Part shown: positions 9,159 to 17,782 of the stretch, one piece after another
Position numbering within the stretch: the first letter of the stretch is position 1
How the letters are laid out: each line of letters opens with the position of its first letter
Program-made: the position numbers and the translations under genes
DNA from: JAXDJH01 sp034663635
GTDB lineage: Bacteria > Actinomycetota > CADDZG01 > WHSQ01
Direction of reading: 5' to 3'
Length of the DNA: 64,000 bases
NCBI GenBank assembly: GCA_034663635.1
Contig: JAXDJH010000007.1
Location: 109,441-173,440, forward strand
Notes under the pieces: model-generated
What the model saw: only the letters and a program-made list of their open reading frames with translations
The model's database searches: none
What the model was told of the DNA's origin: nothing

Positions 9159-10346
9159 ATGACCCTGTCAGAGCGGGAAATCCGGCAGTTCGTCGACCGC
9201 GATCGTTTGGTCGGGCGCCTTCAAGAACTCGTGCAGGCCGAGTCGGAGAATCCCCCAGGCAGGGAAGCGCAAGCGGCGAAAGTGGTTCGGGGTTGGTGCG
9301 AGGAGCTATCGCTGCCGACAGCGGAGCACGAAGCCGAGCCGGGGAGACCCAGCGTCGTCGCCCGATGGGCCGGTCAGGGCGGACAGACGCTTTGCTATTG
9401 CTCGCATATCGACGTCGTTCCGGCCGGCGATCCCACCCTGTGGGCCCACGAGCCGTATGCCGCCACGATCCAGGACGGCGTCATGCACGGACGGGGAACC
9501 TCCGATGCGAAAGGACCCGTCGCTGCGTCGATCGAGGCGGTGGCCGCGCTCAAGTCGGCTGGGTTCTCCCCGAAGGGGAACCTCGAGCTCGCTCTAGTCG
9601 CCGACGAAGAGGCCATGGGCTTCAAAGGAGCGGCCTTCCTCGTCGAGGAGGGGATCATCAAGCCGGATGTCGCGATCGTGGGAGAGCCGACATCTCTTCG
9701 CGTGGTGCACGCACAACGCGGAGCGTGCTGGTTCCGCGTGGTTACCCACGGCGTTGCCGGACATGGCTCGGCCCCCGAACGAGGGGTGAACGCGATCGAG
9801 CACATGGCTGAAGTGATCTCACATCTAAGAGAGACGGTCCCAGATGTCGTGCATCCAGTGCTCGGGGGGCCCAGCATCAACGTCGGGACGATCCACGGCG
9901 GCGAGAAGGTGAACATCATCGCTGCATCCTGTGTCGTCGAGGTCGACCGTCGTTCGGTCCCGCCCGAGACCGAAGAGAGCGTGACGGAATCGGTCCAGGC
10001 CGCCGTTGAGCTCGCGCGCAAGCGTTACCCGGATCTAGATGCAACCGTTGAGCTCCAGTTCTACGGAGCCCCATTCGAGATGTCGCCTGACGCTGTAGTG
10101 GTTCGTGCGATGGCTGAGGCCGTGACGGAAACACGGTCGAAGGAAGCTGAGCTCATGGGTTTCCGGGGAGCTTCCGATGCACGCTTCTTGTCCGCATCGG
10201 GGGCCGAGACGATCGTGTGCGGTCCCGGCGACATCACTCTTGCTCACACGGCCCGCGAACTCATCCATCTCGACGAGCTCGTAGACGGTGCAGTCGCGTA
10301 CGCACTGGCGTTCGCTCGTTTGCTCGAAGCGGAGACGATGCGATGA
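9159..10346 (+). CDS. M20 family metallopeptidase (ArgE/DapE/CPG2-like)
   Basis: A di-zinc amidohydrolase of about 395 residues that cleaves an N-acyl amino acid, dipeptide or related substrate. Metal ligands are visible in order: His in YCSHIDVVPAGD, bridging Asp in GRGTSDAKGP, the catalytic Glu pair in DEEAMG, Asp/Glu in IVGEPTSL, and the late His in LAHTAREL. The dimerisation domain lies between (about residues 180-290). Specificity among ArgE, DapE and carboxypeptidase types cannot be told. A GTG at 9147 would add four residues; the ATG is preferred, though neither has a clear ribosome site. It is coupled to trpD by an ATGA overlap. Confidence 0.9.
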   Translation: MTLSEREIRQFVDRDRLVGRLQELVQAESENPPGREAQAAKVVRGWCEELSLPTAEHEAEPGRPSVVARWAGQGGQTLCYCSHIDVVPAGDPTLWAHEPYAATIQDGVMHGRGTSDAKGPVAASIEAVAALKSAGFSPKGNLELALVADEEAMGFKGAAFLVEEGIIKPDVAIVGEPTSLRVVHAQRGACWFRVVTHGVAGHGSAPERGVNAIEHMAEVISHLRETVPDVVHPVLGGPSINVGTIHGGEKVNIIAASCVVEVDRRSVPPETEESVTESVQAAVELARKRYPDLDATVELQFYGAPFEMSPDAVVVRAMAEAVTETRSKEAELMGFRGASDARFLSASGAETIVCGPGDITLAHTARELIHLDELVDGAVAYALAFARLLEAETMR

Positions 10347-11365
10347 CCGACGATTTCTCGTGGGGTCACACGCTCACGTCCTTGCTTTCCGGAAAGGATC
10401 TCTCGGAGCACGAGGCGTCGGCGGCGATGACCGAGATCATGGAGGGGGCCGCGACCCCGGCTCAGATCGCGGGCTTCATCGTCGCGTTGCGCGCCAAAGG
10501 CGAGACGACCGACGAGATCGCGGGACTCGTTCGAACGATGCGTTCCTTTGGAGAGCACGTGAACGTCGCAGGAGAGGTTCTCGACACATGTGGGACCGGC
10601 GGCGATAGGGCCGGCACGTTCAACGTCTCAACTGCAGCCGCTTTCGTATGCGCCGGGGCGGGCGTAAAGGTTGCCAAGCACGGCAATAGAGCCGCCTCGT
10701 CGCGCTGCGGTTCGGCAGATGTCCTCGAGGCGATGGGAGTGAAGATCGACCTTCCCCCACACGCGGTCGAGACCTGCATCGAAACGGCGGGGATCGGCTT
10801 CTGCTTCGCTCCGGTTTTCCATCCCGCGATGCGCCACGCGGGCGGAACCCGTCGTGAGCTCGGCATCGCGACCATCTTCAACTTCCTCGGCCCCCTTACG
10901 AACCCCGCCGGAGCGAGGCATCAGGCACTCGGCATTTCAGACGAGCGGATGCTTCACAAGATGGTCGACGCCCTCGGGCACCTCGGAAGCGCCCATGTCG
11001 TCGCGTTCCAGGGCGACAGAGGTCTCGACGAACTCTCCCTCTCGGGTCCGTCGCGCGTCGTGGAGCTGAAGGGCGACGAGATCAAGGAATGGACGATCGA
11101 TCCCGCCGAGCTGGGCATCGCGTCGGCGCCGCTCGAGGCCGTCGCGGGAGGCACGCCCGAAGAGAATGCCGCGGCGATCCGACGAGTTTTCTCTGGCGAG
11201 CAAGGCGCAGGCCGCGACATCGTGGTCCTGAACGCGGCGGCGGGCTTCCTCGCCGCCGACCGAGCCTCGGACATGGCGGCCGGAGTCGCCCTCGCTAAGG
11301 ATTCGATCGACTCGGGCGGAGCAGCCCGCGCTCTTGAGGGTCTGATCGCCGCCTCGAACGGCTAG
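10343..11365 (+). CDS. trpD: Anthranilate phosphoribosyltransferase
   Basis: This 340-residue enzyme transfers phosphoribose from PRPP to anthranilate, the second step of tryptophan synthesis. The PRPP site motifs are clear: DTCGTGGDRAGTFNVST and KHGNRAASSRCGSADVLE; the anthranilate-side motif FAPVFHPAMRHAGGTRRELG and NFLGPLTNPAG follow. The start is the ATG overlapping the stop of the M20 peptidase gene (ATGA). It is away from other trp genes, as is common for dispersed pathways. The 3' end overlaps the convergent exonuclease gene by 4 bases. Confidence 0.96.
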   Translation: MTDDFSWGHTLTSLLSGKDLSEHEASAAMTEIMEGAATPAQIAGFIVALRAKGETTDEIAGLVRTMRSFGEHVNVAGEVLDTCGTGGDRAGTFNVSTAAAFVCAGAGVKVAKHGNRAASSRCGSADVLEAMGVKIDLPPHAVETCIETAGIGFCFAPVFHPAMRHAGGTRRELGIATIFNFLGPLTNPAGARHQALGISDERMLHKMVDALGHLGSAHVVAFQGDRGLDELSLSGPSRVVELKGDEIKEWTIDPAELGIASAPLEAVAGGTPEENAAAIRRVFSGEQGAGRDIVVLNAAAGFLAADRASDMAAGVALAKDSIDSGGAARALEGLIAASNG

Positions 11366-12966
11366 CGCTTAACCGGCTCCTTGATGGCGAAGCGCGCGAT
11401 CGGTCTCGATCCGATCGGTCTGAGCCAAGGGGCATCGACCCGCAGCAACCTGACGGACTCCCGGGTACGCCGCAGCCATGAGGACACCAGGGAGGCTTCC
11501 CGCTTCGTGTCGGCATCCAAGTAGCCGGGACACGCCTTCGGAGCTAGAGGCGGCGCGTCCTCGGTGGAGCCTGCCCACGCGAGCTTGCCGTTTTCGATCA
11601 AAAGAGCGCGGTCACCGATGGCGACGAGCACACCACTTGCTCGCACGAGGGCCTGCATCTCTGCATGCGAAGCAAGAGCGCCCGCGAGGGTTTCGGCTCG
11701 GGCGCGCAGGTCGGCGGCTTCTTCGTAGCGCTCCTGACCCGCGAGCGAATGCATCCTTTCCTCGATCCGGTCGAAGAGGCCCGCTGGGTCGCCATTCAAA
11801 GCTCGCGCGATGTTGCCGATCTCGTCCCGGTGCTGATCGACGTTGGAGCCGATGCAGCGGCCCATCTCCGAGAACGCGCAGCCTTTGCAGTTCGAGGGAG
11901 TGGAGCACCTGTGGATGGGGGCCGAGTCGCGCAGCGTGTCGATCATTCCTCGAACGGTCCGCAACGATGCGAACGGGCCGAGATAGACGGCTCCGTCGTC
12001 GCGCGGAGAGCGCGCCGCGGAAACCTTGCCGCAGCCTTTCGTATCGACCTTGACGTACCAGGTGGCCTCTCGCTTGCCCGCTCGATTGTGCGACGGGAGC
12101 TCCGCGGATATCGCACGGGCTTCCGCGATCTCGGCTTCGAGCATCGTCGCGTGGACCTCGGTCTCGATGCTTTCGGTCTGGCGGAGGAGGTCTCTGATCT
12201 TTCGCCGAGGATCCGCATAGAAATAGGACCGAACCCGCGATCGGACATCCGTGGCTTTGCCGACGTACAACGTCTTGCCCCCACGCCCGATGAACCTGTA
12301 AACCCCGATCCCGCGCGGGAGATCCTCGGTAAGCCCGATCTTTCTGAAGGTGCCATCCAACTTCGCTCCGGAGATCGCGATCAGGTCCTCGAGCGTTGTC
12401 ACCCCGAACCCGGTGGCCCGCTCGATCATGTGGTGGAGCACGTCGACCGTCGCCAGAACGTCCTGGAACGCGCGGTGGTTCGGTTGGTGAGCGCAGCGGA
12501 AGTGGCGGGCGAGCGTCTCGAGTTTGTGATTGCGCACCTCCCCAGCGAGAACCTTCCGGGCGAGGATGGCGGTATCCAAGACTCGGTTAGCGAGCGGCTC
12601 GTGCCCCCATCTAGCGAGAGCGGCGTTCAGGAAGCCGACGTCGAACCGAGCGTTGTGGGCCACCAGGACGGATCCCCCTATGAACTCGAGGAAAGAGGGA
12701 AGCACAGCCTCGATCGGGGGAGCCTCGGCCAGGAGCTCGTCGCTTATCCCGGTAAGAAGCCGGATGAAGGCGGGGACCGGCTCGCCGGGGTCCACGAGCG
12801 TCTGGAACGTGCCCTGCACCTCTCCCATCCGCACCTTGCAGGCGCCGACCTCGGTGATCGAGCATTCCGCCGGCGAGCCCCCCGTGGTCTCGAGGTCGAC
12901 CACGCAGAAGGTCACCTCGGCCAGGGGCGTACCGAGCTCCTCGAACGATCGCTGTAGGAGAGCCAC
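11362..12966 (-). CDS. DEDDh exonuclease fused to UvrC-like GIY-YIG nuclease (Cho-like repair protein)
   Basis: The N-terminal third is a DnaQ-type 3'-5' exonuclease: Exo I VVDLETTGG, Exo II HNARFDVGFLN, Exo III with NHRAFQD. A GIY-YIG nuclease follows (GVYRFIGRGGKTLYVGKA), then a UvrC-like region with an Fe-S-like or zinc-like CSTPSNCKGC segment and a UvrB-interaction-like coiled coil (GQERYEEAADLRARAETL). The layout matches actinobacterial DEDD/GIY-YIG fusion proteins related to E. coli Cho. I place the start at GTG 12966 because a -35 (TTGCCT), 18-base spacer and -10 (TACCGT at 12973-12978) lead exactly to it, predicting a leaderless mRNA; the frame stays open to 13044 but that would overlap the divergent gene. 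A perfect LexA box sits in the promoter spacer. Expected product 534 residues. Confidence 0.92.
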   Translation of the reverse strand: MALLQRSFEELGTPLAEVTFCVVDLETTGGSPAECSITEVGACKVRMGEVQGTFQTLVDPGEPVPAFIRLLTGISDELLAEAPPIEAVLPSFLEFIGGSVLVAHNARFDVGFLNAALARWGHEPLANRVLDTAILARKVLAGEVRNHKLETLARHFRCAHQPNHRAFQDVLATVDVLHHMIERATGFGVTTLEDLIAISGAKLDGTFRKIGLTEDLPRGIGVYRFIGRGGKTLYVGKATDVRSRVRSYFYADPRRKIRDLLRQTESIETEVHATMLEAEIAEARAISAELPSHNRAGKREATWYVKVDTKGCGKVSAARSPRDDGAVYLGPFASLRTVRGMIDTLRDSAPIHRCSTPSNCKGCAFSEMGRCIGSNVDQHRDEIGNIARALNGDPAGLFDRIEERMHSLAGQERYEEAADLRARAETLAGALASHAEMQALVRASGVLVAIGDRALLIENGKLAWAGSTEDAPPLAPKACPGYLDADTKREASLVSSWLRRTRESVRLLRVDAPWLRPIGSRPIARFAIKEPVKR

Positions 12967-12972
12967 CTCCGC

Positions 12973-13002
12973 ACGGTATCGAACATATGTTCGCCTAGGC
13001 AA
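12973..13002 (-). promoter_or_regulatory. Leaderless promoter of the exonuclease/GIY-YIG gene
   Basis: Reading leftward: -35 TTGCCT (13002-12997), an 18-base spacer, and -10 TACCGT (12978-12973). The predicted transcription start falls at the GTG start codon at 12966. The spacer contains the LexA box. Confidence 0.7.
12980..12993. promoter_or_regulatory. LexA/SOS box
   Basis: CGAACATATGTTCG is a perfect 14-base palindrome matching the Gram-positive LexA consensus CGAAC-N4-GTTCG. It lies between the -35 and -10 of the leftward repair gene and about 30 bases upstream of the rightward SpoIIE phosphatase start, so LexA would block the repair gene directly and could affect both. Confidence 0.88.
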
Positions 13003-13022
13003 GCACCTGTAAGGTCGCGCCC

Positions 13023-14801
13023 ATGGCGGATGCGCCCATCCCATCTATCGGCGAGAGCCAGCGGGTCGAGGAACTCGAACAGACGCTCCGGTCCCTTCGG
13101 GAGGACTCGGAGGTCGCCCACGTTCTATTGGGCCTCGCAGGCGTGCTCGCTGAGGTCCGGTCGGTCGAGGAGACGCTCGAGATGACCGTGCGTCTCGTCC
13201 CCGAGCTCCTGGGGGCCGATCGCTGCTACGTCGTCAGGCGCATCGGGTCTTCGGGGCGCTTCAAGATCCTGGATCACTCAGGATTCGACGAGGGCTTGCT
13301 GAGGATCGCGGAGGATTTCGCGACCGCCGACGGTGGACTTCCGCTGCTGATGACGGCGCTCAAGGAGCGCACCCCACTGCTCGTTCCCGATGCCCTCGAC
13401 GACGCCCGGATAGATCCGGCGGCCGTTCTCAAACGTGAGATGCGCGCCTACATCGGTCTTCCGCTCGTTCGGTGGGGGGAGGAGTTCGGCGCTCTCGCTC
13501 TTGAATACAAGAAGCCCCGAGAGTTCACGAGTCGGGATTCTGCGCTCGCACGGGGGATCGCGAGACAGGTCGGACAGGCTCTCGTCAACTCGAGACGTTT
13601 CAATCTCCTTGCCGGCCTGCGCACGTTCGGACTCGAGGTCGCGTCCAAGCTCTCGTTGACCGCGGTCATCGAAGACGTCGCTTCGGGGGCCGAGCAGCTT
13701 CTCTCCGGCGACGCTGCATCTCTGTATTTCCTCGACTCGACGTCCGGGGCACTCGTTGCTCCGCCGGGCGTTCTCGCGAAGCTGCCGGACGAGGGAGAAG
13801 GGCTGAGCCGGATAGACATCACGATCGAACCGTGGATCGCCGTTTCTCAAGGCCGCACCATCGTCGTGCCCGACGTTGTTGCCGCGGGCGAGGACGGCGA
13901 AAGCTGGAGCGCGGTGGCGGCGCCGGTCGTGGGAGAGCGCGGGGCGCTCACCGGAGCGGTCGTCGTCTTCTTCAAGCGGACCATCCAACTCGCACCCGAC
14001 GAGGCCGAGGCCCTCTCGGTTCTCGCCGGTCAGGCCTCGATGTCGATCGACAACGCCCGTCGGTACGAACGTCAGCGTCGGATGGCCCGCAGCTTGCAAC
14101 AGGGTCTGCTCCTAACGGAGCTACCCGAGGTGCCGAACTCGGAGGTCGCTGCGGTCTACGACCCGGCCAGCGGCGAGGCGGACATCGGAGGCGACTTTTA
14201 CGACGTGTTCGATCTTCCGGATCGACGCTTCGCGATCGTCGTGGGAGACGTCTCCGGAAAAGGCGCCGAAGCCGCGGCGCGAACGTCGATGGCGAAATAC
14301 ATGTTGCGGGCGTTCGCTACTCGCAACTCGGCCCCCTCATCGGTCCTGTTCCATCTCAACAACGCTTTGGCCCACGACCTCGAGGAGGAGCGCTTCGCCA
14401 CTCTCGTCTACGGCGTCCTCGATCCGATGCGCGGCCGCATCACGATGGGGATTGCGGGTCATCCCCCTCCTTTGATCTACCGGCACGACGTCCCAGTGAT
14501 CGAGACGATCGAATTGCAGGGAGCGATCCTCGGCGCGTTCGAAGAGGAGCAGTACCAGCAAGAGACCTTCGATCTGGGCCCCAAGGATCTGATGCTCGTG
14601 TTCACCGACGGCTTGATAGAGGCTCGATCCGACTCAGGCGAGTTCTACGGGCGCCGCAGGATCGAGGAGGAGCTCCTGCGATTCGGCCCGATGCTCTCAC
14701 CGAAGGAGCTGACCCAAAAGATGCTCGAGCAGGCGAAAGAGTTCGGCCCCTTGACTGACGACACGGTGTTGTTCGCGCTGCGTTCCGAGGGAGAGTCGTG
14801 A
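13023..14801 (+). CDS. GAF-domain SpoIIE/PP2C serine phosphatase
   Basis: A 592-residue cytoplasmic phosphatase. A short coiled coil (about residues 12-45) precedes two GAF domains (about 50-190 and 200-345) and a C-terminal PP2C_SIGMA (SpoIIE) domain (about 375-590) with DIGGDFYDVF, VVGDVSGKGAEAA, GIAGHPPPLIY and FTDGLIEAR, which carry the metal-binding Asp residues. Such proteins dephosphorylate anti-anti-sigma factors in partner switching; an RsbW-like kinase occurs at 49251-49715 but is not linked. A TAAGGT hexamer at 13010-13015, seven bases before the ATG, suggests leaderless transcription. It overlaps the next gene by 4 bases (GTGA). Confidence 0.93.
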   Translation: MADAPIPSIGESQRVEELEQTLRSLREDSEVAHVLLGLAGVLAEVRSVEETLEMTVRLVPELLGADRCYVVRRIGSSGRFKILDHSGFDEGLLRIAEDFATADGGLPLLMTALKERTPLLVPDALDDARIDPAAVLKREMRAYIGLPLVRWGEEFGALALEYKKPREFTSRDSALARGIARQVGQALVNSRRFNLLAGLRTFGLEVASKLSLTAVIEDVASGAEQLLSGDAASLYFLDSTSGALVAPPGVLAKLPDEGEGLSRIDITIEPWIAVSQGRTIVVPDVVAAGEDGESWSAVAAPVVGERGALTGAVVVFFKRTIQLAPDEAEALSVLAGQASMSIDNARRYERQRRMARSLQQGLLLTELPEVPNSEVAAVYDPASGEADIGGDFYDVFDLPDRRFAIVVGDVSGKGAEAAARTSMAKYMLRAFATRNSAPSSVLFHLNNALAHDLEEERFATLVYGVLDPMRGRITMGIAGHPPPLIYRHDVPVIETIELQGAILGAFEEEQYQQETFDLGPKDLMLVFTDGLIEARSDSGEFYGRRRIEEELLRFGPMLSPKELTQKMLEQAKEFGPLTDDTVLFALRSEGES

Positions 14802-15037
14802 GCTACCGCTGCGAAGCGTGTGGCAACAAGACTCGCTTCGATGTCATCGAAACCAAACGCGTCCGGGCTTTTCACCATTACTCGCTTGGTGGGGAAGACA
14901 CCATCGAATCCGAAGAGATCCTCGACGCAACGATCGAGAAGATCGTGTGCCGCTGGTGCGGTTCGTCGGATTCGATCGTCACAGAGGACGCCTCCGCGGA
15001 TCTCGGCTCGGCGATTGCCGCCGAGGAAAAGGCTTGA
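14798..15037 (+). CDS. Small zinc-ribbon protein, function unknown
   Basis: A 79-residue protein with two CxxC pairs (CEACGNKTRF near residue 5 and CRWCGSSDSIV near residue 51), the layout of a zinc ribbon. It is locked into the operon on both sides: its GTG overlaps the phosphatase stop (GTGA) and its TGA overlaps the TTG start of the CoA racemase (TTGA). No enzymatic motif is visible. The tight coupling suggests a small accessory or regulatory role, but which neighbour it serves is not evident. Confidence 0.85.
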   Translation: MSYRCEACGNKTRFDVIETKRVRAFHHYSLGGEDTIESEEILDATIEKIVCRWCGSSDSIVTEDASADLGSAIAAEEKA

Positions 15038-16227
15038 CCGAGAGTTCGGCGGATCGCCCGCTTGACGGCCTGAAGGTTCTCGATCTCACGCGCCTACTCC
15101 CCGGCGGATACGCGACGCTGATCCTTGCGGATCTCGGGGCCGACGTCATAAAGATCGAAGAGCCGGGCAAGGGCGACTACATCCGCTGGACGCCCCCGAT
15201 AGTAGGGGAGTTCTCCGCTTCTCATATCGCGCTGAACCGCAACAAGCGTTCGGTGACTTTGAATCTGAAGCGAGACGAAGGCGCGCAGATCTTCAGAGAC
15301 CTGGCGAAGGATGCGGACGTTGTCATCGAGTCGTTCCGCCCGGGCGTCCTCGAACGTTTGGGTCTCGGGTGGACCGCGTTATCGGATCTCAACCCGCGGC
15401 TCGTCTATTGCGCGATCTCCGGCTACGGCCAGGACGGCCCACGCTCACAGGTCGCGGGACACGACGCGAACTACATCGGCTATGCGGGCGTGCTAGGGAT
15501 CAACGGCGAGGAAGGCAGCCGGCCGGTGATCCCCGGCGTGCAGATCGGAGACATGGCTGGCGGGGGGATGACAGCGGTCATGGCGATCCTTGCGGCCCTC
15601 TATCGCCGGGAGGCCACGGGCCGCGGTGATTTCTGCGACGTATCGATGATGGACGGCGCTTTCTCCTGGCTGTCGATCCATGCCGCGCAGTTCGTCGCAA
15701 CCGGCGATGAACCGGAGCGCGAGAACATGCATCTGTCCGGTCGTTACCCCTGTTACCGCGTCTATCCGGCTGCAGACGGCTGGTTGTCGGTCGGTGCTCT
15801 CGAGCCGCAGTTCTGGGCCGCGCTGTGTAACTTCCTCGATCGTCCCGATCTCTTGGACGACGCTTTCGCGACAGGCGATCGAAGAGACGCTGTGATCGCC
15901 GATCTCTCCGAGCTCTTTTCGAGTCGCACGCGGGCGGAGTGGATGGAGCATCTCGGCGAGCTGGATGTCTGCGTGGGTCCGATCAACTCGCTGGCGGAGG
16001 CCCTCGACGATGAGCAGATACGAGCTCGGGGGATGGCGTTCGAGGCGGATGTCCCGGGGGCCGGAGCGTGGACCCACGTCGGGACTCCGGTGCGACTTGG
16101 CGACTCGAACCCGAACGAGATGCGACTGCCGCCGCCGGGGATGGGCGAGCACACCGAAGAGGTGTTGAGCGCCCTAGGGATCGATGGGAATGAGCTCGAA
16201 CGGTTACGTGCTGCGGGCACGATCTGA
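15034..16227 (+). CDS. Alpha-methylacyl-CoA racemase-like protein (CoA-transferase family III)
   Basis: A 397-residue member of the CaiB/BaiF family (GLKVLDLTRLLPGGYAT, DLGADVIKIE, NRNKRSVTLNLK). Three residues match the acid/base set of alpha-methylacyl-CoA racemases: His143 in GHDANY, Asp173 in GDMAGGG and Glu257 in ALEPQFW. Racemase activity, which epimerises 2-methylacyl-CoAs before beta-oxidation of branched chains or sterol side chains, is therefore more likely than CoA transfer. The start is TTG at 15034, in a TTGA overlap with the zinc-ribbon gene; the open frame extends upstream to 14818 without homology. The stop overlaps the NYN gene by one base (TGATG). Confidence 0.9.
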   Translation: MTESSADRPLDGLKVLDLTRLLPGGYATLILADLGADVIKIEEPGKGDYIRWTPPIVGEFSASHIALNRNKRSVTLNLKRDEGAQIFRDLAKDADVVIESFRPGVLERLGLGWTALSDLNPRLVYCAISGYGQDGPRSQVAGHDANYIGYAGVLGINGEEGSRPVIPGVQIGDMAGGGMTAVMAILAALYRREATGRGDFCDVSMMDGAFSWLSIHAAQFVATGDEPERENMHLSGRYPCYRVYPAADGWLSVGALEPQFWAALCNFLDRPDLLDDAFATGDRRDAVIADLSELFSSRTRAEWMEHLGELDVCVGPINSLAEALDDEQIRARGMAFEADVPGAGAWTHVGTPVRLGDSNPNEMRLPPPGMGEHTEEVLSALGIDGNELERLRAAGTI

Positions 16228-17438
16228 TGCCCGACCTTCCGGACGAGGTCGCCCAGACCCTTCTTAGAGCGGTCGGGGCATACGTCCGTTCGACCGACGC
16301 GATCGAGCTCCCCGCTCGTCTCAAGCCGATCAAGAAAGTCGCGGGAACGGGCAAGGGACTTGCTCGACATCGCGCCCAACTGCTCGCCGAACTCGACGAT
16401 GAAGTAACGAAGGCCCGGATGCTGGAGTGGCTCGACAAAGGCAAGCCGGCTCTCTCGAAGGAAGAAGCGCGAGTTTTGCGGTCGGCGCTCGTCGGCGAGG
16501 AAGGATGGGTCGAGGCCGCTTCGTCGTCGCCTAAGAAGAAAGAGCCCACCTCGGACGGAGCCGATGTCGCGCGTTTCGAGAGGCGCATCGAACGAGAGAA
16601 GGAAGCCACACGCAAGGCGAAAGACGAAGCCCGCACGGCGCGCGAAGACAAGGCGCAAGCGGTTGATGCCGAGGCGACCAAAGCGCGCTCTCTCGCTCAG
16701 GAACTCAAGGATGCACGGTCGCGGGTGGCGGAACTGGAACGCTCCCTCGGTCAAGCCCGGGCCGAGGCAACGGCCGCGAGCAAAGAGGCGGAACGTCAGC
16801 GTCGCAACGTCAAGCGGGCCGAGGAGAAGTCCGAGGGCGAGAAGGAACGACTCAAAGCTCGTTTGAAGGTCGCAGAGGAGGCGGCGCGGGAGCTCAAGTC
16901 ACGGCCGGCCCTTAGCTCGACCAAGCCCACCGCTCCCCAGAAGCAATCGAAGAGCCGGGGGCCGCGCAAGATCCTGAAGGCGCCGAAGGGTCGCTTGGAC
17001 GACGCCCCGGAGACGCTTGATGCGTGGCTGTCCCGTGACGATGTTCACCTTTTGGTCGACGGTTACAACGTGACGCGTCACGAGCAAGGGTTCGCCCATC
17101 TCGATCTCGAGAAGCAGCGCGACCTGCTCGTCGAGAAGATCAAGGTGCTGGCCCGAAAGAAAAACGTCGCGGCGACCATCGTGTTCGACGGCAGCGAAGT
17201 CCCTCCTGGGACCAGACGGCGTAAGCACGGTTCGGTAACGGTCGAGTACTCGAAGCCGGATCGCAGTGGCAAAGGGGACGACCGCAACAGGGCCGACGAT
17301 CACATCGTCGAGCTGATCGAGAAACTGCCTCCGAGCCCAATCATCGTGGTCACCAACGACAAGGAGTTACGAGACCGCGTCGAGGAGCTGAAGGCCACCC
17401 CGGCCCGCTCGCAACAGCTCCTGGCCCTGCTCCGCTAA
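16227..17438 (+). CDS. NYN/YacP-like ribonuclease-domain protein with long coiled coil
   Basis: A 403-residue protein in three parts. Residues about 1-100 form a helical N-terminal domain. Residues about 115-235 are a highly charged coiled coil (heptads rich in Glu, Lys, Arg, Ala). The C-terminal domain (about 265-400) is an NYN/PIN-like fold of the YacP type: HLLVDGYNVTR, ATIVFDGSEVPPG, DDRNRADDHIVELI and IIVVTNDKELRDRV, supplying the acidic residues of a metal-dependent RNase. YacP relatives act in rRNA/mRNA processing. It is the last gene of the SpoIIE operon, overlapping the racemase gene by one base. Confidence 0.88.
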   Translation: MPDLPDEVAQTLLRAVGAYVRSTDAIELPARLKPIKKVAGTGKGLARHRAQLLAELDDEVTKARMLEWLDKGKPALSKEEARVLRSALVGEEGWVEAASSSPKKKEPTSDGADVARFERRIEREKEATRKAKDEARTAREDKAQAVDAEATKARSLAQELKDARSRVAELERSLGQARAEATAASKEAERQRRNVKRAEEKSEGEKERLKARLKVAEEAARELKSRPALSSTKPTAPQKQSKSRGPRKILKAPKGRLDDAPETLDAWLSRDDVHLLVDGYNVTRHEQGFAHLDLEKQRDLLVEKIKVLARKKNVAATIVFDGSEVPPGTRRRKHGSVTVEYSKPDRSGKGDDRNRADDHIVELIEKLPPSPIIVVTNDKELRDRVEELKATPARSQQLLALLR

Positions 17439-17502
17439 GAAAAACCTGTCGCACCCCCTCTCTAGGGTGAGTTCAACAGCTCAAGTCAGAGAGGGGACCG
17501 AG

Positions 17503-17742
17503 ATGAAGATCGACTGCACCGAGTGCGAGATGTACCGCACCGAGCACTGCGACGACTGCCTGGTCACGGCCCTATTGCACCCGATGGGCGACGAGGTCGA
17601 CATCGGCGAAGACCTGGCACTTCCCATCCGTGCCCTGTCGGGCGCGGGCCTGATCCCCACCCTCAAGTTCCGCCCTCGCCTCTCGGAGCCGGTTGCCGAA
17701 CGTTCTTCCAGCGCCGACGAGGGTCAAGCGGAAGCCGGCTAA
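17503..17742 (+). CDS. Small Cys-rich (CxxC) protein, function unknown
   Basis: A 79-residue protein starting MKIDCTECEMYRTEHCDDC, with CxxC and CxxC pairs separated by about eight residues, a likely zinc site. The ATG at 17503 is preceded by GAGGGG at 17491-17496, and a TAGGGT -10 hexamer lies at 17463-17468, giving a normal short leader. The frame is open to 17467, but that extension has no ribosome site. It lies directly upstream of sepH (40-base gap). I do not recognise a function. Confidence 0.8.
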   Translation: MKIDCTECEMYRTEHCDDCLVTALLHPMGDEVDIGEDLALPIRALSGAGLIPTLKFRPRLSEPVAERSSSADEGQAEAG

Positions 17743-17782
17743 ATCCGGGCCCAAGCGGGCGAGGCTCCCTACCATCTTGTCT

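Noticed and set aside
11665..12957. 430-residue open frame on the plus strand across the exonuclease/GIY-YIG gene
   Set aside because: It is antisense to conserved exonuclease and GIY-YIG motifs and its product is an Arg/Glu/Gly-rich sequence without domains, as expected from high-GC third-position bias.
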